Shown here: in pieces, positions 52,010 to 60,540 of the stretch | Layout: each line of letters starts with the position of its first letter | Numbering within the stretch: the first letter of the stretch is position 1 | Source: Chloroflexota bacterium | Lineage (GTDB): Bacteria; Chloroflexota; UBA11872 | Length of the DNA stretch: 64,000 bases | Assembly (NCBI GenBank): GCA_026706485.1 | Contig: JAPOYR010000004.1 | Span: 310,001-374,000 of the forward strand | Direction: 5' to 3' | Program-made: the position numbers and the translations under genes | Notes under the pieces: model-generated | Told to the model about the DNA's origin: nothing | What the model saw: the letters and a program-made list of their open reading frames with translations, nothing else | The model's database searches: none

Positions 52010-52204
52010 CTATCCGGCGAGCAGGCGCTTGGCCTGCTTGAGCTGACCGCCGGTGATGGGCTGCTCGTGGCCCTTGCTGCGGCGGGCACGGCTGCTCTTC
52101 TTGCGCCGCAGGGTCTGCGCCGTGCTCTTGGCGCACGTCACCTTGCCATTGGCGGTTTTTCGCAGCCGCTTAACGGCGGCTTTTCGTGTTTTGAGTTTTG
52201 GCAT
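52010..52204 (-). CDS. rpmI: 50S ribosomal protein L35
   Basis: A 64-aa L35: MPKLKTRKAAVKRLRKTANG at the start, and SSRARRSKGHEQPITGGQLK near the end. It is the first gene of the rpmI-rplT-methyltransferase-pheS-pheT set. infC, which often precedes rpmI, is missing here: the LRR lipoprotein genes lie upstream instead. Confidence 0.97.
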   Translation of the reverse strand: MPKLKTRKAAVKRLRKTANGKVTCAKSTAQTLRRKKSSRARRSKGHEQPITGGQLKQAKRLLAG

Positions 52205-52345
52205 AGGACAACAAAACCGCGGCGCTGCACGCCGCGATGCTTCAGGGTAGCACGGGCCGGCCGTCTGGCCCTCGTCGAATCTTTGTCACGTCCGAACTAT
52301 AGAAGCGGAAGGCGGGCCGCCGCGCCAAGTCAATCCACAGCGTCC

Positions 52346-55300
52346 TTAGGGGTTGGGCACTTCGAAGCGGAAGCCCTCGATGTCGATGTCAAGGTCTACC
52401 AGGCTCGGGTCGATGTCGAAAACCACGGCAATCGTGGCCGTCAGTCCGCCGGGCACGGCCTCGACCAGGAACAGCGGGCGGCCTTCCACTGCTGTCGACG
52501 GCATGGCGATAAGCGCATTGACTCCCGCCGTGTCCACGGCGATTTCGCTGCCGCCCGGCTCGATCAGCAGGATATTCGTCTTGGAGATCACGACGTTCCC
52601 GCCGTCGTTGGTGTTGCGGAACGTGATCGTCACGACCAGGAACAAGCCGCTCTTGGGCCGAAACGCCGAGCCGTGAACCTGCGCCAACTCCTCCAACCGC
52701 TGCACCGAATCCAGCGTGACCTCCAGCCCGTCATCCCCAAGCCGCGTGTCCCCCACCGTGGGAAGGCCGGTGGGCGACTCGGCGGATTGCGCCACGCCTT
52801 CGGGCGTGGCCGCAGCCGTGGCCTCACCCTCGGTTTCAGCCTCTGTTGCTTCGTCGACATTGCGATCGACCGCGAGCGTCGCGACTTCTTGACCCTCGCT
52901 CCCCCCGCAGAACGGCAGCCCGAGTTCGGCAATGTCACTGACTTCGGCAGTGCGCAGAGCCTCAGGTATGCACCCGGTGAACTGGTTGCCCCCGCCGAGA
53001 AACAGCTCTCGCAGGTTCACCAGGCGCCCCAGCTCCGGTGGTATCTGCCCACTCAATTGATTCCATCCGAGGTGCAGCCATTCCAGGTTGGTGAGACGTC
53101 CAAACTCGGCCGGGATCATCCCCTGCAATTGATTTCCACTCAGCGACAGGGCTTTCAAGCCGGGGAGGTCGCTCAGCTCCGGCGGGATCGCTCCCTGCAG
53201 TTGATTCCCACCCAGCCACAGAGTGGTCAATCTGGCGAGGTCGCTCAGTTCCGGCGGGATCGGCCCGCTGAGTTGGTTCTCGTGAAGCACCAGTTCCAGC
53301 AGATTGGCAAGTCGACCCAACTCGGGTGGTATCGGCCCGGTCAGCTGGTTGTCCTCAAGCGACAGCCGCTGCAGAGCGTCGAGACCTTCCAGGGCCGGCG
53401 GGATCTCCCCGCTGAGCTGATTGGCGCCAAGACTCAGCGTCGCGAGGCTCGATAGCTGGCCCAACTCGGGTGGAATTGCTCCGGACAGCTGGTTGCGGCC
53501 CAGGTAGAGGTGAATCAGGTTGGCGAGGCTGCCCAACTCTGTCGGAATTGCCCCTTCTAACTGGTTCTCCGAGAGAATCAACTGAATCAGGTTGGCGAGC
53601 CGGCCCAGCGAGGCCGGGATCTCCCCAGACAGCTGGTTGCCACGGAGGCTCAGATGTTGCAGATCGGTCAGGTTGCCGATTTCGGACGGGATCGGCCCGC
53701 TAAGCTGGTTCCAATCTAGGCCCAATTCGTTCAGGTTGCCGAGACGGCCCAACTCAGCGGGGATCGGCCCGCTGAGTTGATTCTGGTAAAGCCGCAGCAC
53801 TTCCAGATTTGCAAGGTTGCCCAACTCAGGCGGGATCGTCCCGCTCAATTGGTTTTGGTGTAGCCGCAGTTCCTTCAGATTCGCAAGATCGCCCAACGCA
53901 GGCGGGATCGGCCCGCTGAGCTGGTTGTCCTTGAGTTCCAGTCTCACGAGTCTTGTCAGGCGACCTAGTTCGGGCGGGATGGGCCCGCTCAGTCGGTTCA
54001 TCCAAAGCGCCAGCACTTCGAGCTTTGAAAGATTGGCCAGCTCAGCCGGGATGGTCCCGCTGAGTTGGCTATTCGGCAGCGACACTGCCGTAACTCGTCC
54101 ATCGACCGTAGAGACGCCACGCCAGAATTCGAGTGGCGCGTCGCTCAGCCAGTTGTTGTTGTTCGTCCAATTCGGTCCATCGGTCGCGTGATAGAGCGCG
54201 ACCAACGCTTCTCGATCAGTGGCGGGTCCCAGCGTCAGAGCCGTTTCTGGCTCGGGTGTCGGCGTCGATTCGGGACTCGAGCTTCCGCTCGCCCCACAAA
54301 ACGGCAGCCCGAGTTCCCCAGCGTCGCTGTCCTCGATGTCTTGCCAAGCCGCGGGGATGCACCCGGTGAGCTGGTTGCCACCGGCGAGACGCAGATGCGT
54401 GAGTTCCTCGAGCCGGCCCAATTCGGTCGGAATTGTTCCGCCGAGCTGGTTCGACCCGAGGGTAAGCACCTTCAAGTTTGAGAGTTGGCCCAATTCGCGC
54501 GGGATCGGTCCCGTCAGCTCGTTGTCGAGGAGCTCCAGGTTTTGCAGCTTGGACAGACTTCCCAACGCGGCCGGGATCATGCCACTGAGTTCGTTGAACG
54601 CGAGACTCAGGGCCGTCAGGCTGGCGAGTTGGCCCAACGCCGGCGGAATTGCGCCGCTGAGCTGGTTCGATCCGAGCCCCAGCACTTCGAGGTTGGAGAG
54701 GTGAGCCAGCCCCGGTGGTATTGCGCCGGTGAGATCGTTGGCCCCGAGATCCAGTGCGATCAGATTGGAGAGGCGGCCCAGCTCGGGCGGGATCGGTCCA
54801 GTCAATTGGTTGAAGAAAAGCCCGATCCACTTCAGATTGGCGAGATCGCCCAGCGCCGGCGGGATTGTTCCCTCAAGCTGGTTGAGGGAAAGCTCCAGCA
54901 ATTCCAGCTTGGTCAGGCGGCCCAACGCTGGCGGAATGGCTCCGGTGAGCCGATTGCCGATCAGGTTCAGCGCTTGCAGGTTTGCGAGGTCTCCCAGTTC
55001 AGGCGGCACGGCTCCGGTGAGTCGGTTGCCGCCGAGCCAGAGATGCGCCAAGTTGGCCATACGGCTCAACTCAGGTGGAATTGGCCCGCTGAGTTGGTTC
55101 TGGCGAAGGTCCAGCACGAGCAAGCTGGAGAGTTGGCTCAGTGCGGGCGGGATATCACCCTGCAACCGGTTGTCGGAAAGCTGCAGCTGCGTGACCCGGC
55201 TGTCGAAATCGGTCGTGACCCCATGCCATTCATCGAGCGGCGCCACGCTCAGCCAGTTGCTGTTGTTGGTCCAATTCGGTCCGTCCGTGGCGTGGTAGAG

Positions 55301-55774
55301 CGCGACGAGCGCCTCTCGATCCCTGGCAGCGGTGGACGCGGGCGCCGCGGTCGGCGCTTCCGTCGGGTCCGGCGTGGGGGTTGCCGCAGGCGCGACGCTG
55401 GGCGTCGGTGTTGGATCAGGCGTAGGCGTCGGGCTTCGGCCGGGCGTGGGAGTTGGCGACGGAGCGACCGACGGGGTTGGCTCGGGAGTCGGGTTGGGCG
55501 AAGGGGTGACCGTTGGCGTTGACGTTGGTTCCGGCGCTGGCGCCGGAGTTGGCGGAACCGTGGATGCGGGAGCCGGCTCAGGTGTGGAAACGGGCGTGGC
55601 CGGCTGCGCCGGGGCTGTCGTCGGTGCTGAGTCGGGCCTCTCAGCCGTGTCCGCTGGCGCGTCGCACGCGGCCGCCATGAACGCGAATGCGAACAGGAGC
55701 ATCAACGCGGTGGCCCGGATCGTCGTTGGCAGCGCCCCCCACGGAGCCCGTCGCACGCCGGCCCTCCCATCCAT
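52346..55774 (-). CDS. Giant leucine-rich-repeat lipoprotein with DUF4352-like C-terminal domain
   Basis: 1142 aa. A signal with lipobox (FAFMAAAC) leads into a Pro/Thr/Ala-rich stalk (about residues 40-145). Two 24-residue LRR blocks follow, of about 12 and 16 repeats with consensus NQLSGPIPPELG.L.NL..L.L. Each block opens with an N-cap of the type ALVALYHATDGPNWTNN plus WHGVTTD, and closes with a Cys-containing cap (GCIP..., LGLPFCG). A linker leads to a C-terminal beta domain (KSGLFLVVTITFRNTNDGGN) of DUF4352 type. Probably displayed on the cell surface for binding. ATG 55774 was chosen over the TTG at 55780. Confidence 0.85.
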   Translation of the reverse strand: MDGRAGVRRAPWGALPTTIRATALMLLFAFAFMAAACDAPADTAERPDSAPTTAPAQPATPVSTPEPAPASTVPPTPAPAPEPTSTPTVTPSPNPTPEPTPSVAPSPTPTPGRSPTPTPDPTPTPSVAPAATPTPDPTEAPTAAPASTAARDREALVALYHATDGPNWTNNSNWLSVAPLDEWHGVTTDFDSRVTQLQLSDNRLQGDIPPALSQLSSLLVLDLRQNQLSGPIPPELSRMANLAHLWLGGNRLTGAVPPELGDLANLQALNLIGNRLTGAIPPALGRLTKLELLELSLNQLEGTIPPALGDLANLKWIGLFFNQLTGPIPPELGRLSNLIALDLGANDLTGAIPPGLAHLSNLEVLGLGSNQLSGAIPPALGQLASLTALSLAFNELSGMIPAALGSLSKLQNLELLDNELTGPIPRELGQLSNLKVLTLGSNQLGGTIPTELGRLEELTHLRLAGGNQLTGCIPAAWQDIEDSDAGELGLPFCGASGSSSPESTPTPEPETALTLGPATDREALVALYHATDGPNWTNNNNWLSDAPLEFWRGVSTVDGRVTAVSLPNSQLSGTIPAELANLSKLEVLALWMNRLSGPIPPELGRLTRLVRLELKDNQLSGPIPPALGDLANLKELRLHQNQLSGTIPPELGNLANLEVLRLYQNQLSGPIPAELGRLGNLNELGLDWNQLSGPIPSEIGNLTDLQHLSLRGNQLSGEIPASLGRLANLIQLILSENQLEGAIPTELGSLANLIHLYLGRNQLSGAIPPELGQLSSLATLSLGANQLSGEIPPALEGLDALQRLSLEDNQLTGPIPPELGRLANLLELVLHENQLSGPIPPELSDLARLTTLWLGGNQLQGAIPPELSDLPGLKALSLSGNQLQGMIPAEFGRLTNLEWLHLGWNQLSGQIPPELGRLVNLRELFLGGGNQFTGCIPEALRTAEVSDIAELGLPFCGGSEGQEVATLAVDRNVDEATEAETEGEATAAATPEGVAQSAESPTGLPTVGDTRLGDDGLEVTLDSVQRLEELAQVHGSAFRPKSGLFLVVTITFRNTNDGGNVVISKTNILLIEPGGSEIAVDTAGVNALIAMPSTAVEGRPLFLVEAVPGGLTATIAVVFDIDPSLVDLDIDIEGFRFEVPNP

Positions 55775-55776
55775 AC

Positions 55777-57597
55777 TCAACTCGCCCCACAGAATGGCAA
55801 ACCAAGCCTGTCGAGGTCGCTCTCCTCGAGGTCTCCCAACCCCTCGGAGATGCAGCCCGTGAACCGGTTATACGCAAGCTCGAGCGACCGCAGATTCGAG
55901 AGTTGGCCAAGCTCAGGCGGAATCGGTCCACTGAGATGATTGCGGTCGAGCCGCAGGTGCTCCAGCTGGCCGAGGCGGCCGAAGTCGGACGGAATCGGCC
56001 CATGCAGCCGGTTCCCCGCAAGAACCAGAACGCGCAGGCTGGACAGACGGCCGAGCTCGGGCGGGATCGGACCACTGAGTTGATTCTCTGCGAGCGCTAG
56101 CGCCGTCACGCGACCGCTGGCATCCGTAGTGACCCCGATCCATTCGCCGAGGGGCGCCCCGCTGAGCCAGTTGGTGCTGTGCACCCAATTGGGCCCGTCG
56201 GTCGCGCGATAGAGCGCGACCAGTGCCGCGCGGTCGGCGGCGATGGCGGCTCGCAGTCCCCCGGCCGACGCCGGATCCGCAACGGCGCAGAACGGCAATC
56301 CGAGCTCTTGGAGGTCGCTGCGCGGTAGCTCGGCCAAGGCCGCGGGCATGCATCCGCTGAACTGGTTGCCACCGGCGAGGCGCAGCGACGTCAGTTTGGT
56401 GAGGCGACCGAGTGCGGCAGGAATGGCTCCCCGCAACTGGTTGTCGCTCAGCCACAGCTCGTCCAAATTGGCCAGGCGGCCGAGTGCAGAAGGAATCGCC
56501 CCGCTGAGCTGGTTGTCGCGGAGGTCCAGCCCGACCAGGCTTGCAAGCTGGCCCAATTCGGGCGGGATTTGCCCGCTGAGTCGATTGTCTCTGAGGTTCA
56601 GCCCGACCAGATTGGAAAGCTGTCCCAGTGAGGGCGGAATCGGCCCGCTGAGCTGATTGGAACCGAGCCCCAATCCGTACAGCTCGGTGAGTTGCCCCAA
56701 TTCGGGCGGGATCGGCCCGCTCAACCGGTTGCGGGAGACATCCAGCTCTTGCAGGTGGCTCGGCTGACCCAACTCCGGCGGGATCGGCCCGTCCAGTCGA
56801 TTTCCACCAAGATCCAAGAGTTCCAGGTTGGCGAGCTGGCCCAACTCCGGCGGAATCGTCCCGCTCAGCTGGTTGTCCCGCAGGACCAGCCCAGCCAGTC
56901 TTGAGAGTCGACCCAGTTCGGGCGGGATCGGCCCCTGCAGTTGGTTCCCACGAAGATCCAGGAGTTCCAGGTTGGCGAGCTGGCCCAACGCAGGCGGGAT
57001 CGCTCCGCCCAACCGGTTGAAGCGAATCTCGAGCCGTCGCAGCCGGGAGAGATTGCCAAATTCCGGCGGAATCTCCCCGCTAAGTTGGTTCCCAGAGAGC
57101 CACAGCGCTTCCAGACGTCCGAGGCTTCCCAGCGCGACCGGTAGCTCGCCGATCAGTTGATTGTCTTCGAGCGCCAGCCGCGTGACGCGGCCTGTTCGAT
57201 CCGTGACCACGCCGTGCCATTCACCGAGCGGCGCGTCACTCAGCCAGTTGGCGGTGTTCGCCCAGTTCGGTCCGTCGGTCGCGTGATAGAGCGCGACCAG
57301 CACCTCCCGGTCTGGGTTCAGAGCGGGCGCGGGCGTGGCGGTCGGCGCTGCCCTAACGCTGGGCGTTGGGGTCGGTGGCGGTGCGCCGGCCGGAGTCGGG
57401 GCTGGGTCGGGTGACGGAGCGGGCGTGGCAGTCGACACTGCGGCCCGGTCCGCCGTGAGAACGGGTGTGGACGGCTCGGCCAAAGCGTGCGTCGGCGCCG
57501 CGCCCGCGGTCGCAGGCGCATCCGCCGGCGCGTCGCACGCCGCCGCCATGAGCGCCCATGCGACCAGGACCACGAGCGCAGCGGGACGGATGGTCAT
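55777..57597 (-). CDS. Leucine-rich-repeat lipoprotein, paralogue of the downstream gene
   Basis: 606 aa. Signal peptide with lipobox (ALMAAACDAPAD) and a Pro/Thr-rich stalk, then two LRR blocks of about 12 and 4 repeats. Each block has the same N-cap (ALVALYHATDGPNWANT, ALVALYRATDGPNWVHS) and Cys cap (GLPFC). It ends after the second cap, so it lacks the DUF4352-like domain of its neighbour. The stop lies 2 nt before that neighbour's ATG, so the pair arose by tandem duplication and forms one operon. GGGAGG precedes the ATG at 57597. Confidence 0.85.
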   Translation of the reverse strand: MTIRPAALVVLVAWALMAAACDAPADAPATAGAAPTHALAEPSTPVLTADRAAVSTATPAPSPDPAPTPAGAPPPTPTPSVRAAPTATPAPALNPDREVLVALYHATDGPNWANTANWLSDAPLGEWHGVVTDRTGRVTRLALEDNQLIGELPVALGSLGRLEALWLSGNQLSGEIPPEFGNLSRLRRLEIRFNRLGGAIPPALGQLANLELLDLRGNQLQGPIPPELGRLSRLAGLVLRDNQLSGTIPPELGQLANLELLDLGGNRLDGPIPPELGQPSHLQELDVSRNRLSGPIPPELGQLTELYGLGLGSNQLSGPIPPSLGQLSNLVGLNLRDNRLSGQIPPELGQLASLVGLDLRDNQLSGAIPSALGRLANLDELWLSDNQLRGAIPAALGRLTKLTSLRLAGGNQFSGCMPAALAELPRSDLQELGLPFCAVADPASAGGLRAAIAADRAALVALYRATDGPNWVHSTNWLSGAPLGEWIGVTTDASGRVTALALAENQLSGPIPPELGRLSSLRVLVLAGNRLHGPIPSDFGRLGQLEHLRLDRNHLSGPIPPELGQLSNLRSLELAYNRFTGCISEGLGDLEESDLDRLGLPFCGAS

Positions 57598-58079
57598 TGG
57601 CCATGCCTCCCGAGGAGGCGACTGCGCGGCGAGACGCTCCGCTGGTGTCCGCGGGCGGCTGTCCCACCGCGTTAGCGCGTGCAAGCATCGCCGAAGCCCA
57701 GGTGACGGGCAATCGTCGGCGCTGCCAAGTCACCGGAGCAGACCAGTCTCGATGCCTCGGGCGGACACGTGGCGCACCGCGCGTATCCGTGCTCGGGTCG
57801 ACGCAAGATTCAAGTGTCCGGTGGCCTTTGCCTAGTCCCTTGAGCGGAGGCTGGAGGTCGAGCCCGATCCCCTCTCCCTCGAAGGCAAAGGGCCAGGGAA
57901 TCGGGCATCCGAGGCTTGCGAGCGCGTGCCGTCCACTTCTGCAACCGTCTCCGTCCGCCGGAACGACGGGGGATTGCGGGGTGGTGACCGGGCTCACCGA
58001 TGCCGTGCGGTAAAGTCGCCGGAACGGGAGGCCGGCCGCCGCGTTGTCGCGCGCCGCGATTCCCCGCTCAACGCGCCTC
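57598..58079. other. 482-bp gap between divergent LRR and phosphoesterase genes
   Basis: No gene I can support. It should hold the promoters of the leftward LRR operon and the rightward phosphoesterase. There are GC-rich stretches and a short inverted element around gcccgatcccctctccctcg..gggccagggaatcgggc (57861-57907), but no motif I can name. The last ~50 bp are repeated before the dead copy at 60234. Confidence 0.4.
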
Positions 58080-58808
58080 ATGCACATTGCCGCATTCGCC
58101 GATGTCCACGCCAATCTGACCGCGCTGCGCGCGGTGCTGCGGGACATCGACGACCACGGGCCCTTCGATCTGATCGTGTCCAACGGCGATCAAATCCTCG
58201 GCGGGCCGCGTCCGCTCGAGACCTGGCGGGAGCTCGAGCGGTCCGGCGCCTATTGCCTGCGCGGCAACACCGAGCGCGATCTGGGCATCGGAAAGTTCCC
58301 ACCAGCGCCCGCCGGCGGCCAATGGCGCGACCGCATCCTCGAGGTGTTCGACTGGACCATGGGCGCGGTGCCGGAGGATGTCCGCGCGAGGGCAGCCGGG
58401 CTGCCGCAGCGACTCGACCTGAGCATCGACAACGGGCCCCTGCTGGTCATCAGCCACGCCAATGGCGTCAATCTGGACGACTTCATGTGGCCGGATACCG
58501 ATCCGTCGGAGCTTGACCGCTTGACCGGGACGCCCCCGCCGGCGTTGCTGGTCGTCGGGCATATCCACGCCCCGATGGACCTGAAGGTCGGGCCGACCCG
58601 CGTGCTGCGGGCGGGCAGCGTGGGCTTGATGTACGAAGCCAACGCTTACAACCAGGCCCATTGGACCGAGATCACCTGGGATGCGCCGCGACGCGCGTGG
58701 ACGGCCCAGCCGCATGCCGTGACCTGGGACCACACCGCCGAGATCGCCGCGGGCCGCGCGGTTGGATATCCGGGCACGGAAATCCTGCCGGGATACGAGC
58801 GCGCCTAG
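58080..58808 (+). CDS. Calcineurin-like metallophosphoesterase (YfcE/MJ0936-type)
   Basis: A 242-aa phosphodiesterase-type protein. Metal-binding motifs: FADVHANLTALRAVL (D-x-H), VSNGDQILGGPRP (GD), LRGNTERDLG (GN-x-E/H), LVISHANG (H) and VVGHIHAPM (GHxH). All are in order. Relatives cleave phosphodiesters; the substrate is unknown. The start is the ATG at 58080, at the conserved N-terminus. It heads a three-gene block with the MIP18 and membrane genes that was duplicated downstream. Confidence 0.88.
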   Translation: MHIAAFADVHANLTALRAVLRDIDDHGPFDLIVSNGDQILGGPRPLETWRELERSGAYCLRGNTERDLGIGKFPPAPAGGQWRDRILEVFDWTMGAVPEDVRARAAGLPQRLDLSIDNGPLLVISHANGVNLDDFMWPDTDPSELDRLTGTPPPALLVVGHIHAPMDLKVGPTRVLRAGSVGLMYEANAYNQAHWTEITWDAPRRAWTAQPHAVTWDHTAEIAAGRAVGYPGTEILPGYERA

Positions 58809-58822
58809 CGGGCGTCTTGTTC

Positions 58823-59782
58823 GCGCGGGCGAGGGCTGCGATGCTTGCGCATGAGAGGCATCTCGCACGAGGCGACGATGAGCGCACCCTTGGCGGAAGA
58901 AACGATTCGCGACGCTTTGCGCGAGGTGATCGACCCCGAGATTGGCATCAACATCGTGGACCTGGGACTGATCTACGAGATCGAGCTGGCCTCCGCCGAG
59001 TCCGATGCCCACGACGTCTCGGTCACAATGACCCTGACGACGCCCGGATGCCCGGCCGGACCGCAAATCCTGCAGCAGGTGAAGCAGGTGGTGGAGGCGG
59101 TGCCCGGCGTGAGCAGCATGGATCTCGATCTCACGTTCAGCCCCTTGTGGAACGAGGAGATGCTGAGCGAGGACGTCCGCTGGATTCTGGGCCGGTAGCG
59201 CCAAGGTGGGGCGTGGCGCGCTCTGGCGTTGGGCGTGGGAGCCGCTCCTGACGCTGAGGTCGTGCGGGTTGCGGCGCGGGCGGCTCTATGCGGCGTGGAT
59301 CGCGGTGCATGGCGTGCTGGCGGTGCTGCCGGCCATCACCCGCGGACGTCTCGACTGGCCGCCACTCAATGCCTGGGAGATGCCCGTGCAAGTGCGACCT
59401 GGGGGGGGCGTGCCGATCACATACTGGGTGATCCCCCTGGAGGCGAACTATGAGGGCACGCCGCTCAATACCTATTCGATCGTGCTCTGGAGCATGGTGG
59501 CCGCCTTGGCGCTTGCCCAAGTGGTCCGACCGGCCGCCGGCCGTCGCTGGCTCTGGCTGTCCGGCTGGATTTGTGCTGGGGGCCTCGCAGCGCTGATCGC
59601 GGCGGAGGAACATTACGATTGGAAAGGCTCTCTCGGTAGCCAAGTCCAATGGTTCGAGTTTGTTTCCTCCACGGTGCGCTGGGAGGTTGTCGTCGCGCCA
59701 TTCGCAGCCCTGCCAGTAGCTTTAGCGGGCAATGTGATCTATCGGTCGGTGTCGAGGCTTCCTGCATTGGCCATGCTGTCTG
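58823..59782 (+). repeat. Tandem duplication, copy A identical tract (960 bp)
   Basis: Matches 60541-61500 base for base as far as I can read, offset 1718 bp. It covers the whole MIP18 gene and the first ~190 codons of the membrane gene. Outside the tract the two copies differ by several percent or more. This implies recent gene conversion within an older duplication. Confidence 0.85.
58878..59198 (+). CDS. MIP18/SufT/PaaD-type Fe-S assembly protein (copy A)
   Basis: A 106-aa protein with the DUF59 fold. IRDALREVIDPEIGINIVDL is the family start (DPE-x-G-x-N/D-IV-x-LGL). TMTLTTPGCPAGPQILQQVK holds the reactive Cys. SPLWNEEMLSEDVRWILG closes the fold. SufT-like members help mature Fe-S proteins; others act in phenylacetate oxidation. 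The ATG at 58878 follows GAGG. Identical to the protein at 60596. Confidence 0.88.
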   Translation: MSAPLAEETIRDALREVIDPEIGINIVDLGLIYEIELASAESDAHDVSVTMTLTTPGCPAGPQILQQVKQVVEAVPGVSSMDLDLTFSPLWNEEMLSEDVRWILGR

Positions 59783-60003
59783 TAGCCGCATGTATTTTTG
59801 CTATTGCCAGCTTAGCTCATGAAATCGTTCAGTATAACTTGTGGATGGATCTCCTAGAAGAAGGATCGGAAATGCTACTTGGAGCTGTACTTGCCGTGAT
59901 ATTGTACGAGCTGCTTATGCGATACTATATTGAGGTTAAGCACGAAGGCTCGCGGATAGGAGCATTAGCAGCACTAAGACGCCGATGGCGCGGCCAAGCG
60001 TGA
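59206..60003 (+). CDS. Polytopic membrane protein (copy A)
   Basis: A 265-aa protein with about six hydrophobic helices (AAWIAVHGVLAVLPAI, YSIVLWSMVAALALAQVV, WICAGGLAALIAAEEH, VVVAPFAALPVALAGNVI and two near the C-terminus) and no family I recognise. The last ~70 codons (from about 59783) are clearly more AT-rich and differ from copy B. The start sits just after the MIP18 stop. The function is unknown. Confidence 0.7.
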   Translation: MGRGALWRWAWEPLLTLRSCGLRRGRLYAAWIAVHGVLAVLPAITRGRLDWPPLNAWEMPVQVRPGGGVPITYWVIPLEANYEGTPLNTYSIVLWSMVAALALAQVVRPAAGRRWLWLSGWICAGGLAALIAAEEHYDWKGSLGSQVQWFEFVSSTVRWEVVVAPFAALPVALAGNVIYRSVSRLPALAMLSVAACIFAIASLAHEIVQYNLWMDLLEEGSEMLLGAVLAVILYELLMRYYIEVKHEGSRIGALAALRRRWRGQA

Positions 60004-60233
60004 CGAGCACGAACTCCCCCGGCTGGGCGCGCGCGTAGCGCACAACCCGAGGCCGCTGGACGCGCGGCCGGCGCGAGTGCCCCCGGCGCCGCAGCACCTT
60101 GCCCACCGTCGCGGCGGGGCGGCCAGCAGGGCCCAGCGTGACCGGTCCGGCGCGGCTGCGCTGGCGCGCCGCGAGGATCTCCACGACTGCCGCTGCGTCC
60201 TCGCGCGCCGCGATTCCCCGCTCAACGCGCCTC
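60004..60233. other. Remnant segment between duplicated blocks
   Basis: The minus strand just past the membrane gene still encodes FVLVTLGRAIGVLVLLMLLS, matching the end of the membrane protein at 61657-62433. A 3' stub of that gene therefore remains here. The last ~50 bp (cgcgccgcgattccccgctca) match the segment before the intact phosphoesterase. No live gene seen. Confidence 0.6.
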
Positions 60234-60526
60234 ATGCACATGGCCGTCGTTTCCGATGTCCACGCCAACCTGACCGCGCTGCGCGCGGTGCTGCGGGACA
60301 TCGACGCCCGGGCTCGCTTCGATCTGATCGTGTCCGATGGCGACTAGATTCTGGGGCGCCGCGACCGCTGGAGACCTGGCGGGAGTTGCAGCGCATCGGC
60401 GCCTGTAGCCTCTGCGGCAACACCGAGCGCGATCTCGGAACCGGTGAGTTCCCGCCCACGCCCGCGGGCGGCCGCTGGCGCGACCGCATCCTCGGTGCAT
60501 TTGACCCGGAGTACGAGCGCGCGTAG
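60234..60526 (+). pseudogene. Dead copy of the metallophosphoesterase
   Basis: Begins like the intact gene (MHMAVVSDVHANLTALRAVL) but reaches a TAG after LIVSDGD, where copy A has Q. A shifted stretch resembling the next segment follows. It then jumps to the last residues (YERA), missing more than half of the protein. An in-frame stop, a frameshift and a large internal deletion are all visible. Confidence 0.88.
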
Positions 60527-60540
60527 TGGGCGTCTTGTTT

